Program-made: the position numbers and the translations under genes | DNA from: Strigamia acuminata | Taxonomy: Eukaryota; Arthropoda; Chilopoda; Geophilomorpha; Linotaeniidae | Assembly (NCBI GenBank): GCA_949358305.1 | Contig: OX442322.1 | Location: 6,076,001 to 6,140,000, forward strand | Reading direction: 5' to 3' | Length of the DNA: 64,000 bases | Shown: in pieces, positions 30,001 through 40,139 of the stretch | Position numbering within the stretch: position 1 is the first letter of the stretch | Layout: every line of letters begins with the position of its first letter | The notes under the pieces: model-generated | What the model was told of the DNA's origin: nothing | The model's database searches: none | The model's input: only the letters and a program-made list of their open reading frames with translations

Positions 30001-31842
30001 ATCGCAAGCCGACAATTCATTGTTGGAAAGTTTCAGCCCAAATACTTCATCGGATTTCTCCAACAATGCAATCCCTTTCGCATTAAGGTGCCCAAAACGT
30101 GAATGCCAAACATCCATCGTTTGAGGTTTGTCAGGCTTAATAAGAGCCTTATTCCCACCATTATCTTTCAAACTGTTTTGCACACCTTGTTTGGAAATCT
30201 TCGCAGTCTTTGATTTATTCCCATTGTTGACTACCAGGCCAGTGTGTGTGTTATTCAAAACGTTCAATTTCTGTTTCGGACTCGCATTATTCGCAACGAT
30301 CGCTGGCGCATTGTTCGCAGCAGTCACTTGCCCCATATTCGCAATTGCAGGTTTCCCTGTCTTACTCAAATTTTGGGTTAATGCAGTCTTAAAATCTAAA
30401 TGAGTTAGTAATGAATTAACAATTTCTTCACCCTTTAAAGGTGGACTAGGCTCCACTGCCGCATTCTGTTGCGCAGGTAATGCAGCAGCGTTAACAATGT
30501 GTGCAGTATTCACTTGACAATTGACTTTATACATTCTATCACTCGTACGTGTCGCAGTGATAGAAGGCGCATCAATACTGTCATGAAAAATGGACATTTT
30601 TCCATTCTTTACAAATGTGGTAGCCCCAGCTTCATCTGCACGACCTAATGAAATCAGATTCTTTCTGAAGTTTGGAGCGTAGAAGACATTTTTCAATTGT
30701 AATTCCCGTTTCTTTTGTCCATAAAAAGATATTAATGTCACAGTCCCGATGCCCTCGATTTTCGACTTTCCTTCGCCCTGCTGGACGCTGTAACCAGTTA
30801 ATGGTTTGAAGTCGGAGAACCAGGACTTGTTGAACGAGAAATGGTCTGTCGCTCCTGTATCGACGTACCATTGCGAATCAAAGTTCGCATGTGACACCAG
30901 CGATACGACAGGAGGTTGCTCTTGATTCGAAATCGCTGCGGAGAAGTAAGAGATGGGGACGTCATCAAAAATATTCATTTGGGTGACGGCGGCCTTTTGC
31001 CGGCCTTTTCCACGTGATTTTCCTCGTGGATTGCCCCTAAACTGTCCTGTTGATCCGCCTCTTCCAGTAAGTTGCTGTTTAGGTGGAGAAGGGCAGTCGC
31101 GGGAAAAATGGCCTGTCCCACCGCAGGTAAAACACACACGTGGGGAACTGGGCGCGGTTCCGCCGCGTCCACGTTGACCACTGCCTCCGCCAAAGAAGGC
31201 TCCAGTGTTTTCCAACGGTGTCGGGTTGGGCACTCCAAATTCGTCCCCCTTCTCGTAAAGGCGATTATACTCGCCTAAAAGTCTTTCTTTCACGGCAGCG
31301 GCCGTAAATTCCGGGTCGGGCCAGTGATACACTGTCTGTTTGACTGGCTCGAATTGGGGCGGCAAAAGGTCCAAGTACTGGAAAGCGTGGAACTCATCCG
31401 AGACCACAATCTTCACGTCGGCGAGTTGTGTAACTTTCCGGTCGACACGGGAAGTAAAGACGACCATCTCTTCATCCTCCCATAGACGCATATCGAGGAA
31501 TTCCCGCCGGAGTCGGGCTTTGCGTGCGCGCGTGGTCGGCTGGTAAGCCGCTTTCAGCGCTTCCCACACACCCTTCGCGGTTGGGTGGGCCACAGCCACG
31601 ACTTGCTGTGGTTCGTTGCAAGCCAGACAAATGGTGGAGCGGGCTTTTTCTTCGCCCTTTTCGTAGTCACGAATTTCCTTTGCCGGCGATCCAGCAGGCG
31701 GTTCCTTGATTTTGCCGGTCACATGTCCCCAAACACTGTATGATTGAAGCAAAAGCTGGATCTGCATGCTCCAGGTGGGATAATTGGAGCCGTCCAGTTT
31801 GCGTACATCCTTGTAATCATCATGTCGGTCCCAATTCGACAT
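27031..31842 (-). CDS. Copia-D Gag-Pol polyprotein with an MBD-like domain
   Basis: One frame of 1603 residues from the ATG at 31842 (open ten codons further up without ATG). Order: Gag (LDGSNYPTWSMQIQLLL), CCHC knuckle CFTCGGTGHFSRDC near 235, protease WYVDTGATDHF near 325, pre-integrase zinc site HSRFGHLNAKG / CDACSRAK, integrase core (HLDVWGP, KTDNGGEF, SVAERANRT), an acidic linker, an MBD-like domain at about 1015-1075, reverse transcriptase (YVDDIVLF near 1287) and RNase H (YTDASYALDQDK near 1450) to the end. The MBD shows RKSG, DVYYISP and RSR with Arg1029, Asp1039, Tyr1041 and Arg1051 at the spacing of the methyl-CpG contact residues of MeCP2 (Arg111, Asp121, Tyr123, Arg133). Gag and Pol share one frame, as is common in copia elements. 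No defect seen. Confidence 0.93.
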   Translation of the reverse strand: MSNWDRHDDYKDVRKLDGSNYPTWSMQIQLLLQSYSVWGHVTGKIKEPPAGSPAKEIRDYEKGEEKARSTICLACNEPQQVVAVAHPTAKGVWEALKAAYQPTTRARKARLRREFLDMRLWEDEEMVVFTSRVDRKVTQLADVKIVVSDEFHAFQYLDLLPPQFEPVKQTVYHWPDPEFTAAAVKERLLGEYNRLYEKGDEFGVPNPTPLENTGAFFGGGSGQRGRGGTAPSSPRVCFTCGGTGHFSRDCPSPPKQQLTGRGGSTGQFRGNPRGKSRGKGRQKAAVTQMNIFDDVPISYFSAAISNQEQPPVVSLVSHANFDSQWYVDTGATDHFSFNKSWFSDFKPLTGYSVQQGEGKSKIEGIGTVTLISFYGQKKRELQLKNVFYAPNFRKNLISLGRADEAGATTFVKNGKMSIFHDSIDAPSITATRTSDRMYKVNCQVNTAHIVNAAALPAQQNAAVEPSPPLKGEEIVNSLLTHLDFKTALTQNLSKTGKPAIANMGQVTAANNAPAIVANNASPKQKLNVLNNTHTGLVVNNGNKSKTAKISKQGVQNSLKDNGGNKALIKPDKPQTMDVWHSRFGHLNAKGIALLEKSDEVFGLKLSNNELSACDACSRAKSTRASFPPIINISTKGILEIVHLDVWGPSPVKSIGGAFYYLIMVDDFSRLMWIIIMKTKDEVLGHFKKWLTEIERLTSKKVKAIKTDNGGEFISKQWNAYTDSIGLKCMRTNTYSPEMNSVAERANRTILNGIRAFLFENNFSPTLWAELAVSVVYLKNRFPHTGLGGKTPYNVFYNKKLSLRHVKCIGALTYVHIPSQTRGGKLKERAWAGALIGYAASTRGYRIWDPKRNQVFLSKHVKILEQNFWYENLKIPPSSPSYFDSVSDSSNEDGSSSDDDSVHGGPLPEAVVPPPPIQEPAPEKAPEQVENAGVVEDVIEDIVQDVLRDANVDEIGGAKGDDENFFSIYPDDEDEIEDPDASPQLSPRTSPTPVRRNPPRKGKDTGERTVPAGGLLPLDMSKWQRRQSVRKSGATAGQVDVYYISPKHDRIRSRVEVVRWCRDEGYEYISELFNFKDINVGFAGCCSVEPDTYEEAVTGVGKPDWERAMEDEIDIFKEREVYVEVDKSEVKDKTLLGSKWIYKLKRDHTGAISRYRARLVAQGFKQKPGIDFTEVFSPVVNFVLVMMFFCTLVVLRSWRDLHLDIKAAYLYGDLDEVQYINIPKGYRTPENQHKCWELRKSLYGLHQSGRMWYQRLHDQLIEIGFEPVLGLNCVYSLGSDAILIFYVDDIVLFSRDELAEECVLEWIQQSFEIVNLGPVTLLLGIEFCRDGGNILIHQRTYIAKLCKQYGIDPSHRVRVPGTPGTMIQKVQTGERVNSSFPYRSLVGSLLFIASRTRPDILFSVIVLSQYNETHSTRHVNMLLQVLRYLANTPNFSINLGNCQSDKLTVYTDASYALDQDKRRSFGGHIIYLGGVPVSWNCHKQTITALSIMESEFLAVVDGVKEIIWLERIFDAEVMIDGFDREIPCVYADSMPAIQYAKNRIENRANKHIDVKLHFLRDWFEKGVFRIRHIPGTLNVADIMTKWLSRAKLDALCEHIFVATN

Positions 31843-32999
31843 GGTGAAGAATTTGGTGAAAAATCGATGCACAAATCACAAAATTCACAAATTTCGGCGA
31901 AAAACACTCGAAAAATTCACCAATTTGATGAAAACACACACTAATATTCACAATTCCGGTGAATATGCCGTGCAGAGAAGCGAAAACACCCCCAAAAATT
32001 GAAGGCGAAACAATCACAAACTTCCCTTTGGGCACCTCAATAAGTGAGGTGAAAAACCCGAATCTGGTCGCCCTACTAGCTTCCGACCGACCCACCTGGG
32101 GGCCGCGGGACGACTAGTTGGCCACGGACAAGCCCAGACCGGAATGAGACTGCACGTAGGCGACTGCCTAAAGGGTGCAGAATAAACAAAAGGACCCCAA
32201 AACAAAAACCTTAAGAATTAACAGAGTTTCACGAAAATAGCAACTAAAATACACTTTTCAGATGTGAAGTTGGCCAATTACGGGATCCTTGCGTCGTAAT
32301 TGGTTCCCACGTTGCAGTAAACGTCGGCTTCACGTTGTCTTCGCACGGAACTGGGCTGACGTGCAGACCGCGTACACACTTCCGTGTATCGGCCAAAATC
32401 GATGTTGCGTACGTCCACGCCTTCGTACCCGCTTTCCTGGATGCGAAGCACGGAAATAACCGCCTGCACACACGCTTATCGTGTGCAGGACTTCTCGGTG
32501 ATCGCCGGATTAAATTCGCGAGTTGAATCTCGTCGTTCTTGACGAAAAATCCAACGAAAATGGCTGCCGGTGCAACAATCGTCGATTCGCGACGATTTCT
32601 TCGCAAAATGACGGTTTCCAGACGTTCCCACGCTGGAAAGACACCAAATGCGGCGGCTAATCGACGTATTCGTTCGTCGAAACGTTGGGCGTGCGTGTGT
32701 CGTTCCGTACACACTCGTAGACACGCTAACTTCGCAAACAAAAATGGCGCCGCCCGAGAAAAACTCGGTTATATCGGCGAAAAATAAACGAAATGCAATG
32801 TTCCTTACACCGTTTTGCTCCAAATTCACTGTAGAATTGTCCGCACACGTCGTCACGGCTGTCCTTCGCGAAAAATTCCGGTTTTCGGCGATACGTCTCG
32901 GCGACGATCTGCGACGAACTTCCAACGTTCGTTTTCGCCCGAAAAACCTCACGAACTCGTCAATAACCTGTTGGCCCGATCGTGAGACCTCTGCTACCA
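31843..32999 (-). other. Copia-D leader and primer-binding site
   Basis: The primer site (- strand, 32999-32981) reads TGGTAGCAGAGG then diverges; the first twelve bases match the 3' end of metazoan initiator tRNA-Met. It follows the LTR after two bases. The remaining ~1.1 kb leader has no long convincing frame; many CG dinucleotides and AAATGGC motifs are present. Confidence 0.75.
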
Positions 33000-33001
33000 T
33001 T

Positions 33002-33434
33002 TGATAAGTCCGTGGAGGCCAGGAAACATCGGAAAGGAGTTGAAACCAGCTTAAAATGTGCGGGGAGCTCGCACTTCGCGCCCGCCATGTTTTAATCACA
33101 TGAAAGCATAAAAGCAACTGGGTTTGAGGCTAATTGGTCTCAAACCGTACAAAATATGACAATAGGACAAATCAATAGCAACAAGCATTGATTTGTTCTT
33201 TACAATATAAGTAATTGTTAACCTAGGCATAATTAACCGATAAACAACACGGAAAACAACATTTATCGCTCTCTCAAGCAGACGACACAAGAAACATAGA
33301 ATATGTGTGTTAACACACAAGAGTAGCATTAATATGCGCTACACGGGTATCCAAAGGATGCCAACACACATATCTGCCATGCCTATCCAGAAATGCATGG
33401 GGAAACGGACAAAATAATTAATCGCATACTAATA
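33002..33434 (-). repeat. Copia-D 5' LTR
   Basis: 433 bp, same as 26581-27013; followed by the CTACC duplication. Confidence 0.92.
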
Positions 33435-34229
33435 CTACCAACCCGGCGTGTTACCTGTGCATTAGGCCTTTACCGACTTTTAACGTGCGGAAGGACCAAT
33501 CGAGAAAAGACGGGAACCTGCGCGGGCTGTTTACAACAGCCATCCTGCAGCGGACTGAGGCCAGTTAGCTGAGGGACCTACTTTCATTTAGCAAGGTCGT
33601 ACTGTATACGACTGTTATATTAAGCCACCGTACGAAGTCTAACTGTCCCGTAGAACAGCAAGCTAACGTTACGGGGCCATTTCATGCGAACGCATGTCTA
33701 TTACCGGAGTTAGCCTTCCCGAAATAGCCCTACAACAGCAATAACAATATAGTAATGAATACCAACTGTGGAGAACTGAGGCGGCCTGATGTGTCGATAG
33801 AGAAAGTGAAATCAAACGATAACAACAATTCAACTACAGACAGTATACGAGTTCAGTTATCAAGCCAGGGGGGTTAGTGGGTGAGAAACTGATGCTTATA
33901 TAGTTCTGTAGAACTTACTAGATTGGCGACAGCCAATCAGCGTACGAATCGGCGGATTCGTGGGTCACTAGTCCGGACCTAAAATATGACTATTTCCAGA
34001 TGGGCCCAGTTGGGGGCAGGAAAGGTCCAATTGGTTCCCTTCGACAGGTAAGTAATGTGGATATTGATTCAGCAGAATCAACATCATTAAGTAGTTAATA
34101 CTTAATTTATATTTGAATAAAATAGTTATATTTTATTCACCGTGTCTAAATAATTATTTATCACACTTTTTAGTTTTAACCGAGTTTGAATTACGCGCGT
34201 TGGTTAAACAGCGCCATCTACTGTGAACA
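33435..34229 (-). repeat. Unidentified repeat, right of Copia-D, possible LTR end
   Basis: Continues 25896-26580. In - orientation it begins TGTTCACAGTAGATGGCGC at 34229, where the Copia-B gag frame is cut, and so could be the start of an LTR. It holds a TATATAG near 33897 and no coding frame. The other end of the element is not recognisable. Confidence 0.45.
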
Positions 34230-34906
34230 TTGATAACTATCGATTTGTAATCATCACAAGCATTAACACTGAGAGCACTGGATTCCGTTGTTGGAGAACT
34301 CGTTCCTGTTGTGTATCGACGACGTGCACTCTCGGCGAGCAATGCCGCGGAAACTTTATCAAACGTGAAGTCACCGTCACTCCACTGATAAATTGCCTGT
34401 ACTTGATGTTCGTAGTCTTTACGAATTCTATTTATTAGGGTATAGGCTTTCACTTTATGATTTGGTTCTTGTTTAATCGACTTTAACTCGTCCGCTGCTA
34501 ATTCGACACGCGTTATGAACGTATCCACTTCTTCCTTTTCGCCACAACGAATCGTGTAAAAATCCTCGAGAATTTTGGCGTTTCTCGCGACTGACGTGGG
34601 CTCATGTAGCTTCTTTAGGTAATCCCATACCTCTTTTGATGTATCGAGTTTGAGAAGCGACGGCTTCAACCTGGTCGCGACGCTGTTGCACAAAATTCCG
34701 CGCGCGCGAGCTTTCCGCTTCTCGTATTTAGCCAAGTCCGTTGCCGACATTCCATCCGGCGGCGCTTTAATTGTTCCGTCGTGGAAACCCCACAAATTCA
34801 GCTCTTGTAATAGCAGCTGAACGTCCACCTTCCATGTTTCGTAATTCATCTTATCCAGCGGCGCAATTCCCGCGGCCGCCGACGCCGTGTTTCCTTTCGA
34901 CGCCAT
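34230..34906 (-). pseudogene. Copia-B Gag, truncated
   Basis: About 225 residues of a copia-type Gag with an ATG start (34906): LDKMNYETWKVDVQLLLQEL, EVWDYLKKLHEP, IYQWSDGDFTFDKV. After ~225 residues (CDDYKSIVIN) the frame runs into the repeat ending at 34229 and the remaining residues to 34154 are not copia-like. Zinc knuckle and all of Pol are missing. It is similar in layout to the Copia-C Gag but a different family. Confidence 0.78.
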
Positions 34907-34954
34907 TTTCTTGCTGAATGGTCGCTAATTTCCGTCGATTTCGGGTTTAAGCAG

Positions 34955-34972
34955 AACCACCCTCTGCTACCA
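34955..34972 (-). other. Copia-B primer-binding site
   Basis: On the - strand TGGTAGCAGAGGGTGGTT, one mismatch to the complement of the metazoan initiator tRNA-Met 3' end, directly after the LTR. Confidence 0.8.
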
Positions 34973-35831
34973 TGTAGGACACTCGGAAATATAACTTAAT
35001 GCAGTGGAAAATATCGAATACCCGATGAAAGAATGTCCTATCCGCTTTATAGAGTATCGTCGCGCGGCGAGCGGTTTAGCTTCCCAACGTTGCGAGAGAA
35101 TCGACGGAATTTACGTCGTCGTAACGTGCGCCGGTTGCGATGTGTATCGTACGAAAAATATAACGAAAATAATAATATTATATGTGAATGTGTGTACTCA
35201 CATGTGATAAAGTTTGTTATCACATAATAGTCCTATCCCAAATAAAGTTGTGGTTTAACACTCAAAGTTCCTTCTGAGATGTTGTGAAGTCAATGTGTAA
35301 AAGTTCAGTAACTGTCTCCAATCATTGTCTGGAAAATAGGTGATGTTCTTCAAATGTAAGCCTATTTTCATGCATGTATAATGAGGTGTTTAACACCGAA
35401 AAAGCACACAGTTGCGGGTAAAAGTCAAAAACAGAATGAATGAGTTTTATTCAAGTGACGTCATAAAACATACACACAGAACAAATCGCTTAACAAAAAG
35501 AAATAAAGAATAAATGAGAGAAGAAATCTCTCAACTTGATGATGTCATGCCTTTGACATCATCACCACAGACTGATACATTACGAGAACGTTATCACATG
35601 GCGTGTGGCGCCCTCGTATCGCAAACAAGTAATAACACTTTAACATTTAACATCTACTAAGCCGAAATACAATAAATTCCAACAGCAAACGATCGTCACA
35701 TATCCATTCATTTACCAATTCTTTAACGTTTTATACATTTCGACTAAAGACTAGATATTACCGTATTCATACAATGTTACACACTTCAGTAATTATATAT
35801 AAACGTGTAATATTTATTTTAATACACAACA
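34973..35831 (-). repeat. Copia-B 5' LTR (boundary on the outer side inferred)
   Basis: The inner end (TGTAGGAC on the + strand) abuts the primer site. The outer end is placed at ...CACAACA (35831), where the Copia-C integrase frame stops matching copia proteins. No second LTR is available to confirm it. Confidence 0.5.
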
Positions 35832-37481
35832 GTTTCGACCTAATCCCAGGTATAGACTTGTGAGAAACAGACTTCTTCTTTGCTAAGTCACAAACGTCGC
35901 ATTGTGTGATGGGCACATCCAAAATAGGAAGTCCAACGACTGCATCGCCTTTGCTCATTTCCTGCACACTTGGGAAGTAATGTCCCAGTCGCTCATGCCA
36001 AAGTCTTGCTTCTTCTGGATTTGACATCTTCTTAGTTGAGCTGATTGATTCTTGTTTCTTTTGTTCGCCCACATTAACTTTGTTGCTCTCCTTTTGTTAT
36101 AATTTGTCAAAGTCGGGTTTTTAGTCACTCAATTTGATGTAGTAGAGTCTGTCTTTCTCCACTCCTTCCATCAATTGCCTCTTCCACTGTGGATCATAAA
36201 TTTTGACCAAACCCGAACCAATGGCGACTCTGCATCTGGCTTCGTCAATGCATGGTCCCAACAATAAATCCCGTCTTAAGTCTGGCGCGTAATAAACTTT
36301 CTTCAATGTGATTGGAATTGTGTCACTTCCGACCAAACACATTATACAAACGTCTCCCACGCCCTGGATCTGAATTAGTGTCTTCTTATCCTCTTGACTT
36401 ATTGTTCCACTTGTTTCTTTGAAATTGAAGAATTAGTTTCTGTCCTTACAGAAATGTCCTGTGGCCCCGGTGTCATAAATCCAACAGTTGTTGGCCGCAC
36501 TGCATTGCAGCATCTCCTCCTGACTTAATTCCGTGAGGAAACCCACATCTAGCATTTTATTGTCCAATTCTTCCGCGGTATTCGTGTTTAAATTCGAGTT
36601 ATTTGGTGCGAATTGCACTGTGCAATCCTTCGCCCAATGTCCTTGTTGGTTGCAGCGAAAACACGGCCCCCGTTCCAATGATCCGGTGCCATTTCCTCTG
36701 AAATTCCTTGTGTTTTTGCCGCCTCTGTAATTCGATCTTCCGCCCTTTTGTCTACCTTGATATCCTCGGTTGTTTTGACTACTGTTTCCTTGTTGTTGTT
36801 GGGATTTTGGCGAATTTTCACTGTTCTTGGTGTTGGAAGAATTTGCCCCCATGCTGAAAGCATCTATATCTGATCCCTGTCCCGAATCTCGCTTTTGTAG
36901 CGCAAGTCTTCCTTCTTCGGCGACCAATTCGGCTTCCACCTTCTCCAATGTGAAATTCGCGTCCTCCCACCGGTAAATAGCCTGGACAATCGATTGGTAC
37001 TCTGCTGTCAGGTATCGAATTAACTGAAAAGCTTGATATAAGTCCTCCAATTTGTGTTTAACGTCGGCGAGCTTCTTCGCCGCGTTTCGAATCTTGCTGC
37101 GAAGACCCCGATCGTTTCTGTCGCTGGGTCGTATTTCAGACTAAAAAATTCGTCCAACAAACGAATAATCCGCGCTCTTGAAACTGGTTTGAAGTTGGCT
37201 TTCAATGTGTTCCAAGCTTTCTTGGCGTCGTCGATCCCGCTGAGCAATTCGTGATACTGCTCCTCTATCGAATAATAAATCAAGCTGAAAGCTCTTCCTT
37301 GTTGTAGCTTGAAATCCGAGCGGTCGCGCCAAGATGCTCCAGGTGCTAATACTTCTTCTGTCCCATCGGTGAACGCCCAGCATCCATGATGCATCAAAAG
37401 TACTTTGATTTGCTGTTTCCAGCCGTCATAGTTGGTCCTGTTCAGCAGTGTGATCTTCCTTTCTGGTTTGTCCGTATCCAT
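35832..37481 (-). pseudogene. Copia-C Gag-protease-integrase zinc region, frameshifted relic
   Basis: Four - strand pieces in different frames: Gag start at ATG 37481 (LNRTNYDGWKQQIKVLLMHHG), shift near 37050, Gag end with Asn/Gln-rich tract, CCHC knuckle (CFRCNQQGHWAKDC) and protease (WIYDTGATGHFC) to 36433, then a piece with VYYAPDLRRDLLL, then HERLGHYFPS / CDVCDLAKKK of the pre-integrase zinc site. The rest is cut off by Copia-B. At least three frame breaks make it dead. Confidence 0.82.
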
Positions 37482-38090
37482 TATGAATTAAGTGTCCGCC
37501 ACTTGATAAACACTGAACACACACACACTAATTTCCTCAAAAACACTCTCAATACTGATAATCGCAACAAGGTGCAGTGTTGCGATGTTAGTTCGCTCTT
37601 AAACTAGGTTAGTATAATAACTGGTACAACACTAAGCTAATAATTCAATAATATCGAATAATATCGAATAAACACAATAATTGTTCATAAATAGCAAATT
37701 GGTCATTAAATTTCCAGTAGTTGTGCGCCGTCTTGAATTCTCGTTCACACTTCACGTGTGGTTGGCGAGAAATACTGTCGTCGTGTCACTCTCGTAGAAA
37801 CGTGGAAATAAACTCAATTTGTCCAATAATTTCCGGCTGCTTTTCCTTTGTTTTGAAATTCCTCTCGTCCGTTCTCGTTTCGTTGAATTCCCGTTCACAC
37901 TTCCCGTGTGGTTGATGGGAATTTATCACCGTCGTCGCCACGTCTTTCGCCCGAAAATAATGTCACGTCGACGAGACGTATTGCGCCTCGCAATACGGGA
38001 AAAATCGTTTGAAAAACAGAAAAATAAACTTGTAAATGAATAGTTTAGTATTGTTCGAACCCAATTAATGTTCCTGTGTTGTTGGATGTC
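37482..38090 (-). other. Copia-C leader
   Basis: Non-coding, ~600 bp. GAATTC(T/C)CGTTCACACTTC followed by CGTGTGGTTG occurs near 37737 and 37886, an imperfect ~60-bp repeat. No matching primer site or LTR end could be fixed. Confidence 0.45.
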
Positions 38091-38172
38091 TAGTTGTGGT
38101 TTCCAAAACCGTTGATTCTCGGCACAAACACAAGCTGACATTTTCCTCCATGGGCGCCGCCATTTTGGATAT
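38091..38172. repeat. Duplicated flank, copy 2 left part; empty site for Copia-A
   Basis: Matches 15839-15920. TAGTT at 38091-38095 is preceded by unrelated sequence and not by a copia LTR, so the Copia-A insertion is missing in this copy. Confidence 0.82.
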
Positions 38173-38746
38173 TGTCACGTGTACGAACCGTGCCAATTAA
38201 TGCGCGATTCGTAACACGTAATTCGATCTATTATTAGTTAAGTGTTGCTAAATTTCGGCCACAGATGGCGCTGACGGCTGGAATCCGTCATCGCCATGTG
38301 ATGGACCGATCAATTCAATTATGGGGTTTATGGCAGATTTGCTATAAATAAGGAGCCCGCACTAAGACAGGTCTCTAATACCTTTTGCCTTTCAGAGACT
38401 AGAGAGTCTAATGTCGCCTCAATAAAGAGAGCGGCTGCCGACTATAAACTGCAACAATTGAACATAACTTAGAGTATCACACATTTGTTTTATACCCAGT
38501 TAATAAAAGTTGTACAATTTAATAAGAATGTAAAAGTGACAATTTATCCAAGTATCATTCTGGCATGTTTGAGAATAAATGTATCTGAAATTATAAGGGA
38601 TCGAACAAACTTTGTTTGTCCGGTCAAATAAATCTGAATTGAATTTAAAGCATAAAACAAATCTCATTCTTTCCTTTCACACTCATTAAAACCCAAATAA
38701 AATAACGTTGCGTGGAAACCTGATTAGGCCCGGAATCCACGTAACA
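38173..38746 (+). repeat. Solo LTR of Gypsy-2
   Basis: 574 bp with the same ATAT duplication (38169-38172, 38747-38750) and the same flanks as full-length Gypsy-2. It is best read as the same insertion in a duplicated locus, reduced by LTR-LTR recombination. It keeps AGATGGCGC (38263-38271) and the TATA box. Confidence 0.9.
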
Positions 38747-39125
38747 ATATTGAGGAAAAACTTCACTGCTGACCTCCAAATGATTGAAAAACTTCCAAAC
38801 TCACTCTGAACGTTTTTCCAACATTATATTGGCCCATAACCTTGTTGTGAAACAGCTTTCTATTTGTATAAACTGTAGAATTGTGCAATGGTATGGAAAA
38901 ACATAAAGTGAAAAGAAGAAGCTTGTGATGTCATCAGGTCAGAACCAAAATAGAGTGAGTGTTTATTATGTCATGTGACTCCTTCAAGTATACAGCGCCA
39001 CCTTTAGGTTAAATAGATAAACACTTTACAAATAGTGCTGAAACGAATTGTGCAGTCAATTATTAACAGAGACATATGATCGGTTAAATTAAACATTGGT
39101 ATCGCTTGATGATACGAATACATAT
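38747..39125. repeat. Duplicated flank, copy 2 right part
   Basis: Matches 25076-25454. It ends ATAT (39122-39125), the target duplication of Gypsy-4. Confidence 0.8.
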
Positions 39126-39634
39126 TGTTACGTGGCTAAATGGGGATTGATTTAGTCCTACGTGACATGAATGTAATCAAGAATGACACAGAGTTTTATA
39201 TGTAAAATGGCTGTTGGCTTTATTAATCAAAGTCGGACATTTACTAATGTAAATGTTCGGTCATCAGCTCTTATTACATTTGTTCATTTATTAAACCTAA
39301 AACACATAAATCATTCATTCAAATCAAATAAATAACTAAATAAGGATGATGCTGTTGTCAATTCAATTCAATTCAATTCAGGAAACCTAGTCCTGCCTGA
39401 CCGTCAACCGGCTGGCAGTAGTAGGTGAAGGTAAAAGTTTGAGAATCAAAAGAGATCTGAGCTCTCTGGCTTAATCAGCTCACTAAGTAAACTTCTATTC
39501 CCCCTATTAACTAAGTTGAACGGTCTGTGCAACTAATTAGGTGCACAGCGCCGTCTAGTGAGAATTCATTGCATTAAATGCCTTAACAGAGCGAGCAGAG
39601 CCAGCCGATACACGGTACGGCTCTACCGCGTAAC
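39126..39634 (-). repeat. Gypsy-4 3' LTR, last base displaced by Copia-E
   Basis: TGTTACG to CGCGTAAC; the closing A is at 60231, after Copia-E and its GTAAC duplication. It includes GCGCCGTCTAG and a (CAATT)4 run. Confidence 0.85.
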
Positions 39635-40119
39635 TGTTGGTCTAAAGACCATGTTTTTATCGATGAATTTATTTATATCCTATTGATTTCGATTCTATTG
39701 TTAATTTAGCGATGTCTCATATGTAACTCCATATGTTGTTACATTTCCCAATGATTTGTTCTTCAATCCAATGATTTATCCTTTGTTAATGCTAATTTCC
39801 GGCACCAGAGTGCCCCCTTTTTATCTTTCTCTTTTCCAACATGGCGGAACACACAGACGTGTATTCTCTAGCTGTTTTCCAGATTAGTAATGTATAATTT
39901 CGTTTTATTAAAGTGTATATTTTGTATTAGTATTGTGTATACCTTTAAGCACATTCTGTGCAAGTTTTCCGGCGCATATAAGCGGCAATAAGCCGCGCGC
40001 TTACACGAAACGAATCGCGTACGTATCACGTACGTCGCCATTGATGATTAGGCTTTCTTCCAAAGCACGCTTCGTTAAATCGGTAAATATACCGATTATT
40101 TGCGCACTCCTCTGCTACA
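39635..40119 (+). repeat. Copia-E 5' LTR
   Basis: TGTTGGTCTAAAG to CCTCTGCTACA. TATAAG at 39977 is followed by a small hairpin (GCGGC AATAA GCCGC). The last bases resemble the 3' end of initiator tRNA-Met itself. Confidence 0.92.
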
Positions 40120-40120
40120 T

Positions 40121-40139
40121 TGGTAGCAGAGGATGGTTT
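40121..40139 (+). other. Copia-E primer-binding site
   Basis: TGGTAGCAGAGGATGGTTT is a perfect complement to the 3' end of metazoan initiator tRNA-Met, one base after the LTR. Confidence 0.92.

Larger units (their letters stand above)
26581..33434 (-). mobile_element. Copia-D, complete and apparently intact Ty1/copia element
   Basis: Two 433-bp LTRs that I could not tell apart by eye, a 5-bp target duplication CTACC (26576-26580, 33435-33439), an initiator-Met-type primer site, a polypurine tract and one open polyprotein. Termini are TATTAG...TTATCA in element sense, so the left end is not the usual TG. Everything expected for an autonomous, very recent insertion is present. Confidence 0.93.

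Noticed and set aside
40121-40139. tRNA gene or fragment
   Set aside because: Only the 3'-end complement is present and its place after an LTR fits a primer-binding site; no cloverleaf found.
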